A stretch of 64,000 nt of DNA from Dillenia suffruticosa. Its lineage: Eukaryota; Streptophyta; Magnoliopsida; Dilleniales; Dilleniaceae. Under the pieces are notes generated by a model. The model had not been told where the DNA came from and ran no database searches. It worked only from the letters and a program-made list of their open reading frames with translations. The stretch is taken from assembly GCA_033439265.1 (NCBI GenBank), contig JAVTVX010000013.1:19758500-19822499 (forward strand). Direction: 5' to 3'. The translations under genes were made by a program, and so were the position numbers. This document shows positions 1 through 11,229 of the stretch, piece by piece (the first letter of the stretch is position 1; the number at the start of each line of letters is the position of its first letter).

Positions 1-482
1 AAATAAAGAGAATAAAGAATATCATATTTACGTGAAAGGCTCTCCGGTGTAGAGGGAAAAGCTAAGGGATAAACTGGATCAAAAATCAACTGTGAGAAAC
101 AAGTTTTTATAGAAAATTTAATATATCAGACTTATACTTAAAGTTTGAGATTCACAACAAATGGGAAGATTACAGATATATTGTATCCTTTTTGAAACCC
201 ACAAATTGATTCCAAATAAATCCAATTATCAAGGTAGTTTATCTCTTACCCTTTGCTTTCTCCGTGATGCAAGAAAATTCTCTCTCTATATCTCTTTCTT
301 TTTAAAAAATGAAGCTTTCTGTATATATTTTACTGTTATAGAAAGAAACAAGTGAAGAGAAGAGAGTGAGAGAGAGTGAGAGAGAGTGTCTCCTCGTTAA
401 AAGGTACAAACCCATTTCCCAAAATATGCTAAATGATTTAAAAAATTTAAAAAATTATAATTTTATCTTAACTCTTATCTAA
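1..482. other. Intergenic sequence, no gene seen
   Basis: AT-rich sequence with a short GA-rich patch at about 356-388. No exon-like open frame or recognisable repeat was found. The short open frame at 161-355 has no family signature. Confidence 0.5.
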
Positions 483-494
483 TTTTTCTTTCTT

Positions 495-574
495 TTTTTT
501 TCGATTGTATAATGATTTGAATATATGATCATGAGGTTGGGAGAAGGAGATTTGTACCACTAGACTGTCCTGAC
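495..574 (-). mobile_element. Short tRNA-derived SINE
   Basis: Read on the minus strand the element has a polymerase III A-box-like segment (AGTCTAGTGG), a B-box-like segment (TATTCAAATC) and a terminal A-run. It is flanked by a 12-bp direct repeat, TTTTTCTTTCTT, at 483-494 and 575-586, as expected of target-primed retroposition. The low-complexity flank weakens the duplication evidence, but the body aligns with the copies at 9018-9101 and 16213-16295. Confidence 0.65.
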
Positions 575-689
575 TTTTTCTTTCTTGTTTTATCTTCTTT
601 TTTCTTATCCTTTTTAACTATTATATATTTTTTTCTTAATCTTTGTTAGTCTTAATATTATAAAAAGAAATAAGTGGGGTAGGGGGTGC

Positions 690-1190
690 GAAGGGTGTGC
701 CACCTTTTTTTTTTTAATTTTTTTCACATTTCACTCTTTCCCTTTTCTTTTGGCTTTTTTTTTAGATTTCTTATTCTTTCTTTTTTTATTCTTTTTTTTA
801 AACATTTTACATTTTTTTTAGATTCCAATGTTATCGAGTTGTTACTGTCCTTGTTTTTACTTTTTTTTTTACCCATTTACCATTTTTTGTTTTTTTTTTC
901 ACCCTTCATTCTTCTTCTTCTTTTTTTTTTTACTTTTTTGGGTTTCTTCTTTTTTTTTTTAATTTTTTTCACCCTTTATTGTTTTTTTTTCAGGTTTTAC
1001 TGTTAACGATATGCTATTATTCTTATTTTTTTTCACCTATTTAACTTTTTTTTCTTTTTTTTTTCACCCTTCAATCTTCTTTTTTTTCGTTACTTTTTTG
1101 TTTTAGTTTCATTGTTACCGGTTTACTATATTCTTTTTTTTTTATATTTTTTTTGTTTCTTTTTTTTTTTTAATTTTATTTCACCCTTCA
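690..1190. repeat. T-rich degenerate tandem repeat
   Basis: Long T-runs are broken by a recurring phrase ending in TTTCACCCTT and by a second phrase that begins near 822, 991 and 1106 (variants of TGTTA-C-G followed by a stretch with TTACTRT). The spacing of about 115-170 bp suggests three decayed copies of one unit. The phenylalanine-rich frames here are artefacts of the T-runs. Confidence 0.5.
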
Positions 1191-2570
1191 CTTGTGGGGA
1201 GAGGAGAAAGGGGCGTGGGGAATGGGAGGAAATGCTAACTCGGATGGGAGTAAGAGAGAGAGAAAGAGAGAGAGAGTTGGGGGCCGGAGCAAGAACTGTG
1301 AGAGCGCCAAGGATGAGCGATCAATTCAGGCTCGATAATTCTGCTGGAGTTATCAAAACCCTAAAACCAAAATATAGACAAAACTCAAAAGAAAAAGGGA
1401 AAACAAAATTAAAATAATATTCTAACCGATTAGAAGAAATAAATTCCAAATTATATGATCGTTCAAAATTATTAAAATTACTTTAAAAATGCCGAAAAAT
1501 TAATGGCAATGATTCTGCATCAGTCGCATGATTTGTGTGCCTTCATATTTTCATACTTTTCAGACATTGATAGCTGGTCAATCAACGGATTGGATCAAGA
1601 ACTTTGAACAGAAGATGACATGAATGATTCAAAAACCCCACTTCTAGAAATATCATAAATTTGATTTTTTTTTTTCCTTTACCAAAAGAATATATATAAG
1701 CATATATAGGTTTTTTGAAGATACCGATATTTACGAGATAGAAGGTTTTCTGATATGATACACTGAATGCAGAGGATTCCCATGAATGCGGAATTTCACA
1801 ACTTAATAAATGCGGAATTTCACAACATTAAAAAATATTACGAATAAAACAAAAATAAGATGAAACATTATCTTAGTTCTTGCTGGGGTCAAGGGATTGA
1901 GAGATTGCCTTGTATCATTAGCGATTTTCTAAGATGATTCAATTAATACGGAGATATCAAAAGTCTTCATAAAATTTCCTCATTGAAAGGAGTTCTCCTC
2001 GACTCATTCTTATTATATATTACTAGATCTGATCATGGTTGGGCCCATGGTTGGCTCAAACTCATCAGATTTGAATATTAACATATAAAAGTCAAGCCAA
2101 TAAATTAATTTGAGTTCAGCTTTAATTTAAAGTCCCGTTAGAGTTTAGCAAAATTTTAACAATATGAACAATTTCAAATTTAAATTTAAAAAATTCTGAT
2201 TTGTGTCAAATTTAAAATTCTTGCCCGAAAAGAGGCCCTAGCTCAATCCAGGTTGAATATATTACGCTTCAAGTTCTTTTCCATGAAGGAATTAAATAAA
2301 GGGAAAATGCAAGGGGTAAATCTTAGTTGGCTTGAAATAACCAAAATAAACTTGGAGTGTTATTTACCTAGGAAAACTGACGGAAGAATAAACAAAATTT
2401 GTAAGGTTCTTTCGCAGAATGAACTGAATTGACACTTTATCCCACATATGACAGTGCACGATTAAGGGGGCTGCACTAAATGCTCGGTATCCTGGAATAC
2501 AAGAGAACTCTGTTATTTATAAGTATGCCAAAGTCCACAAAAACGATACACGTGAAACTACCTCAGTGTG
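1191..2570. other. Intergenic sequence, no gene seen
   Basis: Mixed AT-rich sequence with a GA patch near 1250-1276. No exon with coding character or splice sites was found, and no repeat family was recognised. Confidence 0.45.
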
Positions 2571-2621
2571 AAGTTTCCAGCCATGGATTATCTACCTTGT
2601 AGACAGCGGATGCCGCGCACC

Positions 2622-2771
2622 GGCAATAATTGTGGGGTGATGGGCCACATGGCGTGTGACTGCCATTGAGGGAGGCGGTGGAGTTGGAGATGCTGGGGGA
2701 ATTGTTTCAATTGCAACGAGGGTGGACACCTCTCAAGAGAATGCACCGAAAAGGGTACGAAAGCAAGCTAG
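2622..2771 (+). pseudogene. CCHC zinc-knuckle protein fragment, broken
   Basis: Two CX2CX4HX4C zinc knuckles of the type found in plant cold-shock/glycine-rich (GRP2-like) nucleic-acid-binding proteins can be read. The first (2622-2663, GNNCGVMGHMACDC) has lost its first cysteine to glycine. A TGA follows two codons later. A glycine-rich linker then leads, in a different frame, to a second intact knuckle (2703-2744, CFNCNEGGHLSREC) and a TAG at 2769-2771. The missing ligand, the in-frame stop and the frame change mark this as a dead fragment. No start codon or flanking exons were found. A retroposed or captured piece is likely; the source gene is unknown. Confidence 0.6.
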
Positions 2772-4453
2772 GCTTGAGTAATCTCTCCTTTTACTCTAAC
2801 TCAAATGGGCTAATATTATGCTTTCTCTAAACTTATAGAGTAAACAGCGATAGATGGTTAATTATTTAGTGAGATAAGAATCTAGTGGGGATGGAGTAAT
2901 AACTTTTTTAATCAAATATCGAGTTCAAAACTTAAGAATAGAAAAAATTATGATGGGTTAACCGTTTCGAATTAAATTAATCGGAATATGAATCCGGATA
3001 CTAAAAAAAAAAATTTATTGAGTAAATGGTATCAATGTGACGGTTTTGGATGGAAAAAAATGTTGGGGTTTATCACATACCAATGGCAAAAATGAGGGTT
3101 AGAAGCCTTTTTTTTCCCCTAAGAAACATTTTTTGTAATGGTCCCATTTCGATGTAATGTAGTCTCTTTTATAAGATCAGGAACGCCTGCACTACAATTG
3201 ACGAGATACACTTTACTAACACAACTACAAAAGATATACGTATGTATATAAGAAGTATGTATCCTCAAATCAAATTCATAATTTGGTGTTACCTTTCACC
3301 TCCCCCCAACAATTTCCCCATAAAATCTACTATTTTCCTATTGAAAAAGAAAAATTATCGATGATTAACATAATACTAATTATGAATTAAAAAGTTTGAA
3401 TACAGTTTTATTCTACAATTATTATACTAAGATTACAAGGAAAATAATTGATCTTATCTAGTGTTACTTCTAAAGCATTATTTATTAATTATAGAGATGT
3501 TTTCTGATTTTTAGTATATGTTGTTGTGTGTGTATTTACGCATTTAGAAATGTTAAAATGGGCAGGGTTAAAAGCATTGGTCATTGACCTGGCCACGATC
3601 TGACTCGGATCAGAACTTTAAACAGACCACATTTTAACCGGACTGGTCCTAAACCGACCTAGTTTGAACCGTGAGGTGCACGCACGGCCTGTGTTATGGT
3701 TCAATATTGTGTTGAACCGAAACCCGAATCGGGAGATGAACCATTGAAACCATAACCAGAATCAAACCAAAGATTCATTCTTCCTTCTTTCTCCTCTCCA
3801 AACTAAAATCATGGAAGGCTTATCTCCAGAAACTCAATACTCATTTCTCTCCCTCGATTGTCAAAAGTGAAATCAAAGGTGAAATCGACCTCGAGGGAAA
3901 TTGAAGGCAAAAGGCTAAATCAAAGGTGAAAAAATAGATCGAAAATGGAAAATTAGAAATCAATCTTAATCAAGGCAAAAATTGATATTCACCGCAAAAG
4001 ATTGGAATAATGAGAATGGTTTGAAAATCTATTAAAGAAAAAAAGAATTACCCGCTTGTTGATTTTGAATAGTACATTGTGTCCGATTTCAACCTTGATT
4101 TCAGGGAAGTTGAAGATCGATTTCAAATTTCCGATGGACTTAACCAAACACAGAGGGGGTGAGAGAGAGAGAGAGGGAGAGCATTTTGTAAGCATCTTTC
4201 TGTATTATTGGTATTGCAGACTTAACACTAGACCTCAAAATAAAAACCCTCCTATGTACAAAGAAAGAAGTAAAGGATCACCAAACAGACATTCCGAAGT
4301 GATTGCAAAGAAAAGAACATAAAACCTATGCATGGCATATTATAAGGGTCATTAAGCAATACTAGGATCCATACTGTATTCCTCTTATCATCACTCAAGA
4401 AAGCAGTCGCATTAGCAAACCGAGGATTCCTCACTAGGTTAGGCAATCCCATA
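2772..4453. other. Spacer downstream of ABI5
   Basis: AT-rich spacer that must contain the ABI5 3' untranslated region at its right end (the stop is at 4454-4456). A SINE-like stretch at about 2880-2960 resembles one at 46115-46190: both carry a phrase ATCGAGTTCAAAA downstream of a TTTTTAATCAA-like phrase. The segment 3590-3780 looks like a decayed dispersed repeat. No other gene was seen. Confidence 0.4.
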
Positions 4454-7289
4454 TCACATTGGACAACTCATAGTCCTCCGCAATGTCTTAAGTTTCTCTG
4501 TAGTCTTTTGGGCCTTGGTTCGAGCTTGCTTTTTCGCTTCCTCAAAAAACTGCATCAATGTAAATAAATTGATTAGCGAGGAACTAGTCAGAGTGCTTAG
4601 GAAGGCTTAAAAGATGTGCATTACAAGACTTTGACATATAATTTGTGCCCCATCTGTGTTGCATAGCATTCCTCAAATCATGGTAATCAAGAGAACTGCT
4701 TCAGAGAACACTCAACTTGATCACGAGATGCACTGTGATGCACTTTGAGAGCTACGAAAAATCATATGCAAATTTTACGAGATAGAGCCTATGTATCAAG
4801 GACACAAGGAAAACTCATTTAGGTCATTTAGTACCGTTTCATATAATTGAGATGCGATGTACCTGTTGCCTTCTTTTTTTCTCGATCTCGGCCTGTTTCA
4901 TCAAATAGATAGGAGCATTGTCAGCAAGTATACTAGAATGCCACAAGACCAAGAAGCTATCTGTTTAAAATTTGTATGTTTCATACCAGCGTTTGTCTAA
5001 GTTGCGTATTCTCCTCCTTTAGTTGGTTCAACTCCGCTTCCAGTTCAACTGTGTATGCCTGTTGAAGAAATAAAGAGAAGGCAGTACGTCATGCCCTTGA
5101 AGTTCATTAACTGAATTTTCCTTTAAACGGGAAGTGTTCGGCTGAGTCACAATAAAACATCTTATCCAACCACACTGTAATGCAAAGAAATCAATTTTAA
5201 AGTCAGGGTTAATGATTTCTCATACTAATTAACTACAACCTGGTTCCTTACATTTAACCTGACAAACCATGAACCCTGTCATCATTCTTGACCTCCTTTG
5301 TGCATCTAAAATAGAAAAAACTGATTTTCCGCAAGTCATAGTCGTGGAGAATCACATAACTAATGCAACAACTGAACATGAGACAAATTTGCTCATGCAA
5401 GAAAAACATTTGTTTAATTATCCCTTCATTTCACTCGAGTGTCATTTTAAAAAATATAAAGTATTAATTTTTTTTTTCAATTTCACCCTTATTTCTTATT
5501 ATTTCTACTAAAGTATTAATTATAGTGTGACTAAATTAATTTTTCAATGGGTAATCTAATCAATTAAAATAATATTTTTTAAAATAATAGTTATTTAATC
5601 ATTTCTTTAATCTTGTGTAATTATCCTAATAATACATGAACAGAGGGAGTACTTATTTACTTTAGGACAAATTCTTTGGACTTGAGAACCAAATTTGTGC
5701 TAGCTGTGACTACACTATTAAATTATGAAATAGTAATATATTTACTCCTTAGATCACAACAAAGATGCTACTTAAAATCCGTGTCTCATGCTTCCACAGC
5801 ACAAGTTGGAACGAGTAAGGAGGACAATAATTATTAAATCATGCAAAATTTCTAGGTAAAGGACAACAATGTGCACGCGAAACAAATTCTCACCGTTGGA
5901 ATCTCCCTTCCTCATTAATTTTCTAAGTAAACTAAACATTAATTTAGTGAGAAAAATCAGAGCATCTGTTCATCTTCTTATCTGATGATCATGAAGGAGC
6001 CTCGAAAAATAAAGCCGTGAGAGAAAATCAACACAGAAGCTAATGCAGAGAATAAAATATTTGTGTGAAGACGAAAAGAATCCAACGTATCCTAAACAAG
6101 AAACATATCACATGGAGAATCGGCACAGAAGCATATCAAGCCCATAGGAAAATCATTTGATTGAAGCACAATTTCCAACCACTCTATTTTATTAAAAAAA
6201 AACATAATTGAGATTTCATTAGCAAGCAAAAGAAACCTGTTTCCGAGCCCGAGACCGCGCCGCAGATTCCCTATTTTTGATCATCCTCCGCTGCCTTCTC
6301 TCCACCACCTTCTCCACTGGCCCGTCTAAGATCCGCTTCCGCCCTCTCAACCCGCCCATATCCAGCCCAAATTGGCCTGCACCGCCATCCACCTGGCCCA
6401 CGGACATTCCATCAGAAGTCGGGCTTACCTGCCCATACCCGCCACCACCGTTCCCAACAGCCCCACCAAAACAAACTGAGCCCGGCCCATACCCGCCATT
6501 CCGCCTCCCATTCCCGGCATAGCCCGACGGTTCCCCAATAACCCCGCCATTCTGGGGCAATGCAGGGTAGGGCCCGCCGCTACCACCATTGCCGCCACCT
6601 AAACTAATGACGGGCCGATTCATAAACGAAGGCCCACCTGCATTGCCATTATTATTCTGGTACACCCCAAAAGCTGGCCCGCCAGGGACAGCAGTCACAT
6701 TTTCCCGAACTACCCCTGCTTTAATCAGAAAATCCTCTAGTGTCATCTCGCCGAAAGTGGGCTGCCTCTGCGCAGAATTGGAATGTTGAATTCCATTCTG
6801 TTGCTGCTGAGATTGTTGCTGCTCCCTGTGAATCTCAGACCAAACCTCGTCTACCGTCTTCCTCGACAATGGCGCCGGAAGCGTCAGCGAGCCTTGACGA
6901 GCCAAACTCTGCTGCTTGACTATCATTTTCTGATCCGACATTGACGATTCTCCAAGAACGAAATTGTGGGTTCCAATGTTATTGATGTTGCTGTTATTGC
7001 CGCTACCAATGTTGTTGTTGGTATTGGCACTGTTTGATTGTTGTGCATTGATTCCTTGATTTTCTTCAGCAGTCCAAATGCTATTGAGAAACTCATCCAT
7101 GTTCATAGACCCAAAATTCTTCCCATTCTCTAAAAGGGTGTGCTGAAACTCATCCATGGTCAGTGAGTAAATTGAAGACTGTCTGCCAAGTGAAGAGAGT
7201 GGGTTGGGTTCCTTAGCTGATTGCTCGGATTGAAGTGTTGATTCGTCTACTTCTCCTTGTGTGAGCATCTCCGATTCTGATACCACCAT
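4454..7289 (-). CDS. ABI5: bZIP transcription factor, ABI5 orthologue
   Basis: Group A bZIP activator of abscisic-acid responses in seeds; in Arabidopsis it binds ABRE (ACGTG) elements in the nucleus downstream of SnRK2 kinases. Coding exons are 6237-7289, 4987-5058, 4863-4892 and 4454-4549, all GT/AG and phase 0, giving 416 residues (Arabidopsis ABI5 is 442). The conserved blocks are C1 at about 34-79 with the SnRK2 site RQSS at 36-39, C2 at 131-156 (RQGSLTLPAPLSRKTVDEVW), C3 at 175-196 (RQPTFGEMTLEDFLIKAGVV), the basic region at about 329-351 and a leucine zipper from 352. The short tail ends RRTMSCPM, like other ABI5/DPBF proteins. Intron 1 falls exactly between basic region and zipper. 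Linkers are Asn/Gln- and Gly-rich. C1 and C2 match ABI5 better than ABF/AREB proteins. No lesion was seen. Confidence 0.95.
5421..5649. mobile_element. Stowaway-like MITE in ABI5 intron 1
   Basis: About 229 bp with degenerate terminal inverted repeats, TCCCTTCATT at the left and ...GAGGGAG at the right, flanked by TA dinucleotides at 5419-5420 and 5650-5651. TA target duplication and CTCCCTC-type ends are typical of Stowaway (Tc1/mariner) MITEs. The interior is AT-rich and non-coding. Confidence 0.55.
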
Positions 7290-7350
7290 CTTTTGATTTC
7301 GAAATGGGACTAGTATTCCTTATTCTCGGGTTTTCTGGACTTGTACCAGC

Positions 7351-7352
<2 letters not shown>

Positions 7353-7402
<50 letters not shown>
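7353..7402. repeat. (GA)25 microsatellite upstream of ABI5
   Basis: Uninterrupted GA repeat of about 50 bp. On the ABI5 strand it is a CT tract 64 bases upstream of the ATG. It may be a leader CT tract or the pyrimidine tract of a 3' splice site, because TCCAG occurs at 7335-7339 on the minus strand. Confidence 0.9.
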
Positions 7403-7404
<2 letters not shown>

Positions 7405-7470
7405 AGTCCTAAGAAATTACCAAATATTTAGGATATGTAATAACGTCTTATTGGGAGCTCGAGTGACTAA

Positions 7471-7506
7471 ACGTGGCCCGTGGCGGCTAATGTTGTCATG
7501 CCACGT
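7471..7506. promoter_or_regulatory. Inverted pair of ABRE elements
   Basis: ACGTGGC at 7471-7477 and its exact reverse complement GCCACGT at 7500-7506 face each other about 190 bp upstream of the ABI5 start codon. ACGTGGC is the classical ABA-responsive element bound by group A bZIP proteins, ABI5 included. The pair would fit feedback control of ABI5 by itself or by ABF factors. If the distant leader is real, the pair lies inside the leader intron instead. Confidence 0.6.
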
Positions 7507-8170
7507 TAGTTTTTTTTTTCGGTGCACAAAATGAAATTAAAGCTAGATTGTACTAGAGGTCCGAAACCGGAGACTTATTATAGATAGTCCATTCTAATAA
7601 AAGAAAGCATATTATTCTTTTCTAGATAATTTACAAACACACGAACAAGCAAATCAGATAGTAAATGAGAACTGAATAAAAAAATTACAATTACAACTAA
7701 AATCAGCGATGTAAAATTTCTATATAATTGTTGATTGAAAGAGAGGTTCTATCACATTTAAATCTCTCTTCCCTTATTTGATATTTGTAAAATTATCTTA
7801 CCAAAAAAATAAATAAAATAAAATAGAAATTCTTCATGCATGCATACATGTTTCTCCCCATCTATTGTATTAAGGTGGAATAATTTGAATATAATTTTTG
7901 TTGTGTTTTATATTTGGAAAAAAAATTAATAGTTGTGTTTAACTGGAATACATTTAAAACTTTCTAAACATAATTAACACAAGTGTCATTCCTAAAAATG
8001 GACCATAGACTTTTTTTCTTTTGTTTTTTTTTTCTTTTTTTAGTACAAAGAGGAGAAAGAAGATTAACTTTTAAAAGAAATCAAATCTCAAATATCACGT
8101 TTGAAGAAACGATAAATCTCATGAAAAGGAGACTAAACTTTATGGACCCATTAGAGATCGACGGCCCTTT
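7507..8170. other. Non-coding sequence upstream of ABI5
   Basis: AT-rich sequence with no recognisable gene. It belongs either to the ABI5 upstream region or to a long leader intron. Confidence 0.4.
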
Positions 8171-8251
8171 TCTCAAGCAAACAGTTTAATAGTCACAAAC
8201 TCACTCCTCTAATTCCGATCTCGAAGTTCAAATCTCGTGTAAAAAAAAAAA
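8171..8251 (+). mobile_element. Short tRNA-derived SINE
   Basis: Starts TCTCAAG and has an A-box-like CAGTTTAATAG, a B-box-like GAAGTTCAAATC and an 11-base A-tail. It is collinear with the copy at 9018-9101. No clear target duplication was seen, so this copy is older or truncated. Confidence 0.5.
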
Positions 8252-8588
8252 TCAAAAAAACAGAGACTGACTACCCTAACTTGACGAGTATATGGGCACG
8301 AACAAAAAGGACAAGATGAAAACAAAGGACTATAGATCTACTTTAATATACTTCAGTAAAAAAAGTAAATATTAGCAATTATAGTGATTCAAATATTATA
8401 AGTCAAATATAAATTAATTATGCAATATTGTCACTTAAATTATATACACGTAAAATTATCTTACTTATAACGTTTTCTAACCATATCCATGTCATACTTT
8501 TTGAAAGTTTGACATATTTCGTATCTTATATATGTGTACAGACCTACATCCATATCTTTATCTGTGCTTTATAATGCAACCATTCCAA

Positions 8589-8622
<34 letters not shown>
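8589..8622. repeat. (AAT)n microsatellite
   Basis: About 11 uninterrupted AAT triplets. Confidence 0.9.
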
Positions 8623-9017
8623 TAGTATAAGGAAATAGTTATAAATTCTCACAATTTATCAGATTTAATAAAATACCCAAAAATCTCATACAAGTCAACA
8701 ATCAAATATTATATCTAATTGAATCAAATCAAGTTTGACTATTTTACTCTTTAATTTAATTTTTAAAATTCCATCTTTTTTTTATTTAAAAAACTTGAAT
8801 TATAATGAGTTGATGAAACTGGCTCATCGAATCTCATTTCCTCAATTCGTCAATATATATATACCCTTTCCAATATCTTTATTTTCCATTTTACCTTCTA
8901 ACCCCTCCATTTCCCCCTTCCTTTCTAATATAATTCTTTTCTTCTTTTTTTTTTTTCTATTTCAAATATTCTTGCTACTTTTCAGCTTTTGTTTTATAAT
9001 TGAAAGTTCTTATAATA

Positions 9018-9101
9018 TCTCCAAGGGGATAGTTTAGTGATACAAACCCTCTTTTTTAATCTGATAATCTCTGATTTAAATGGTTATACAAAAAAAAAAA
9101 A
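9018..9101 (+). mobile_element. Short tRNA-derived SINE with target duplication
   Basis: The 84-bp element is flanked by a 10-bp direct repeat TCTTATAATA at 9008-9017 and 9102-9111. It contains an A-box-like TAGTTTAGTG, a B-box-like TGATTTAAAT and an A-tail of 12 bases. Complete duplication and tail identify it as a whole retroposed unit. Confidence 0.7.
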
Positions 9102-9111
9102 TCTTATAATA

Positions 9112-10676
9112 AAAAATATTATTATTTTAAAATTATTAAATAATCATTTATTATTTGTTATATCAAAGTATACTGATCAATTGTTCTAATTCAAACACAT
9201 CCGTCTGACCCCACTTGTATACCTTTCTCGTGCTTTCGGCTAAGATCAAGTCTGACCCCACTTGTGCACAATGACAAACTGGGCCTTATTAGATTAGGCC
9301 TTATTAGATTAGGCCCACTTGTATATAATAATAAAAACATTGCGACAACATATGGACGGATACTCTTCCAACTTTCGCAGCCTCGCTTTCCGTGGAAAGT
9401 GCTTCACATAAAAAAACCAGCTATCATGGGTACCCTCTTAGATATCGGTGCTCATAAAAATTTGAATTATTAAATCCATTATTTAAAGATTATTATTTTT
9501 TAAAAAATAAAATTTTTCAAAATAAAATGATAAAATCATCGGTAATCAATGATCAACGATAGGATAATAACGCTACAATAACCCTCTATCGATTAACATA
9601 ACCATAAGAATTGAAAAATATCTCGGCAAGCAGCGATATTGGGATCGCTCATGGGGACTCCCCCCCCCCGGGGTGGGGAATAGATCAAAGTAAACCCTAA
9701 ACTTATAGAATTAATTTCAATTTCTCGTCTTTAAAATTACCACAATGCATGCATCACTTTGTAAGAAAACATAATAAAAGATAATAATAACAAAACGAAG
9801 AAGAAAGCAATACTGAGACTTCACCAGCCTTTTTCTCTCCTTTATTTTTTGATGTTATTTTGTTCTTTTCGAAACAGATAAATATAACAATTTTGCAGCG
9901 GCCGCAAATAATTTTAGTCAAACTGACACTAGTCTAGACTCATACTGTTACAGTTTAATTTATTTCATTAATTAAACAAATTGTAAATCATGAATTCAAA
10001 AAACTTAATTTCACATAGAAAGAAAATAATTAATTTGACTTGACTACAATTTAGGAATTTATTTATTAAGTGTTTTAAATTAATTAAATTTACTCAAAAT
10101 TTAACACAACTCTATTTATTAAATCAAAACTAAATAAAATATTTCCACCGAATATAGCCATATTTCCCTTTTTTAGGGAAAAAAAATTAAATAAGCTCGA
10201 TTCGTTAACCGATGAGCTAAGGCCAAGAGAAAAGAATTACCGTACCACCCAAAAAAATAAATAAATAAAACAAGAAGGAGAAACAAGTAAAATCACGTGC
10301 GCCCGTCACATCCATTGGGAAACGCGGCCTCTCTCTCTCCCTCTCGTTCTCGGCCCTGAAAATGAGAGGAAGAGAGCGAACCAGAGTCTTCTTTCCTCCT
10401 CACGAATTCCGTGACACTTAAAATATGATGACGCGATGTCTAATCTTCCTTTTCTAATTATGGAATTCCCACCTGACTCCTCCCCGTACATTCACATAAA
10501 TCAAATTTTCCTATTTTAGCTGTTCCTCGTGACCCCCACACTATCTTTCTCTCTCTCTCTCTCTAAACGCCCTTGCATAACCCACCGCTAATTAATTATC
10601 TCCATAAACAATCTCCACCAAACTCAAAAAATCATAAATAAAAAACAAAAAAGCATGGAAAAATTTCAGATCTCAT
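9112..10676. other. Spacer or leader intron upstream of ABI5
   Basis: AT-rich and non-coding. It contains a 15-bp tandem doublet (TTATTAGATTAGGCC) near 9285-9317, a C-run at 9661-9669 and a G-box CACGTG at 10294-10299. The open frame at 10306-10491 is not supported by any family signature. Confidence 0.4.
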
Positions 10677-10677
10677 G

Positions 10678-10678
10678 C

Positions 10679-10759
<81 letters not shown>
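10678..10759. repeat. Compound (AT)n(AG)n microsatellite
   Basis: About 11 AT units followed by about 30 AG units, ending a few bases from a candidate splice donor at 10771. It is likely to be highly variable in length. Confidence 0.9.
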
Positions 10760-10762
<3 letters not shown>

Positions 10763-10771
10763 GGGTAATAC

Positions 10772-10985
10772 CTGAAATTGGCAACTTGGAAGTAGAACCT
10801 TAACTTCTTCACATCTCAATTGCATTGTTTCGAACCATCTTGAGCAGATCTGAAGAGCCGAATAAACATACTCTCTTCATTTCCATTGAGGAGAGAGGGA
10901 GAGAGAAAAGAGAGAGAGAGAGAGAGAGAGAGTGAGAGTGAGAGAGAGAGAGAGAGTATCTGTTTGGTAGTGAGGCGTGAATTGA
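10772..10985 (-). other. Candidate distant non-coding first exon of ABI5
   Basis: On the minus strand a TATA box (CATATAAAGAC, complement of 11011-11021) lies about 30 bp upstream of a CT-rich leader. The leader contains a 25-codon upstream ORF (10809-10886) and ends at a good donor, TTTCAG/GTATTAC (exon end 10772). The nearest minus-strand gene to receive it is ABI5. A possible acceptor with a long CT tract ends at 7335, so the leader intron would be about 3.4 kb. Known for the family: several ABF/AREB genes have leader introns. The link to ABI5 is inference; it could instead be an unrelated non-coding RNA. Confidence 0.4.
10809..10886 (-). other. Upstream ORF in the candidate leader
   Basis: ATG at 10886 begins a 25-codon frame ending in TGA at 10809-10811, entirely within the CT-rich leader. 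If the leader is transcribed it could reduce translation of the downstream ORF. The peptide has no recognised signature. Confidence 0.35.
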
Positions 10986-11010
10986 GTGGAGGCGTTTGTG
11001 TATGTGTGAG

Positions 11011-11216
11011 GTCTTTATATGGGGTTTTAATTTATTTTTATTACAAGGGGGACGGGATTTTCTGAGCAACTCGCAGTCGGAAAATGACAAAACCCTCCTT
11101 CTCGGTTTAGCATGGGGTCCACTCAAGCCTTATTTCTCAATTTTTAATTTGAATCAAAATTGAAAAGTGTAAAAGTTAATGAAAAAACCTGTCCGGGTGG
11201 GGTTTCTTGACACGTG
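11011..11216 (-). promoter_or_regulatory. TATA box and G-box of the candidate leader
   Basis: The TATA box lies at 11011-11021 on the minus strand. A perfect G-box CACGTG lies at 11211-11216, inside a near-palindrome GACACGTGT...ACATGTGTC at 11209-11229. The spacing of about 195 bp upstream of the TATA box suits an ABA- or light-responsive promoter. Confidence 0.45.
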
Positions 11217-11229
11217 TATGACATGTGTC

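Noticed and set aside
686-1006. 106-codon Phe/Leu-rich frame resembling a membrane protein
   Set aside because: Translation of poly-T. Any frame across such a tract looks hydrophobic.
6277-6789. Plus-strand frames opposite ABI5 exon 1
   Set aside because: Proline-rich shadows of the Gly-rich ABI5 coding strand. No splice or family support.
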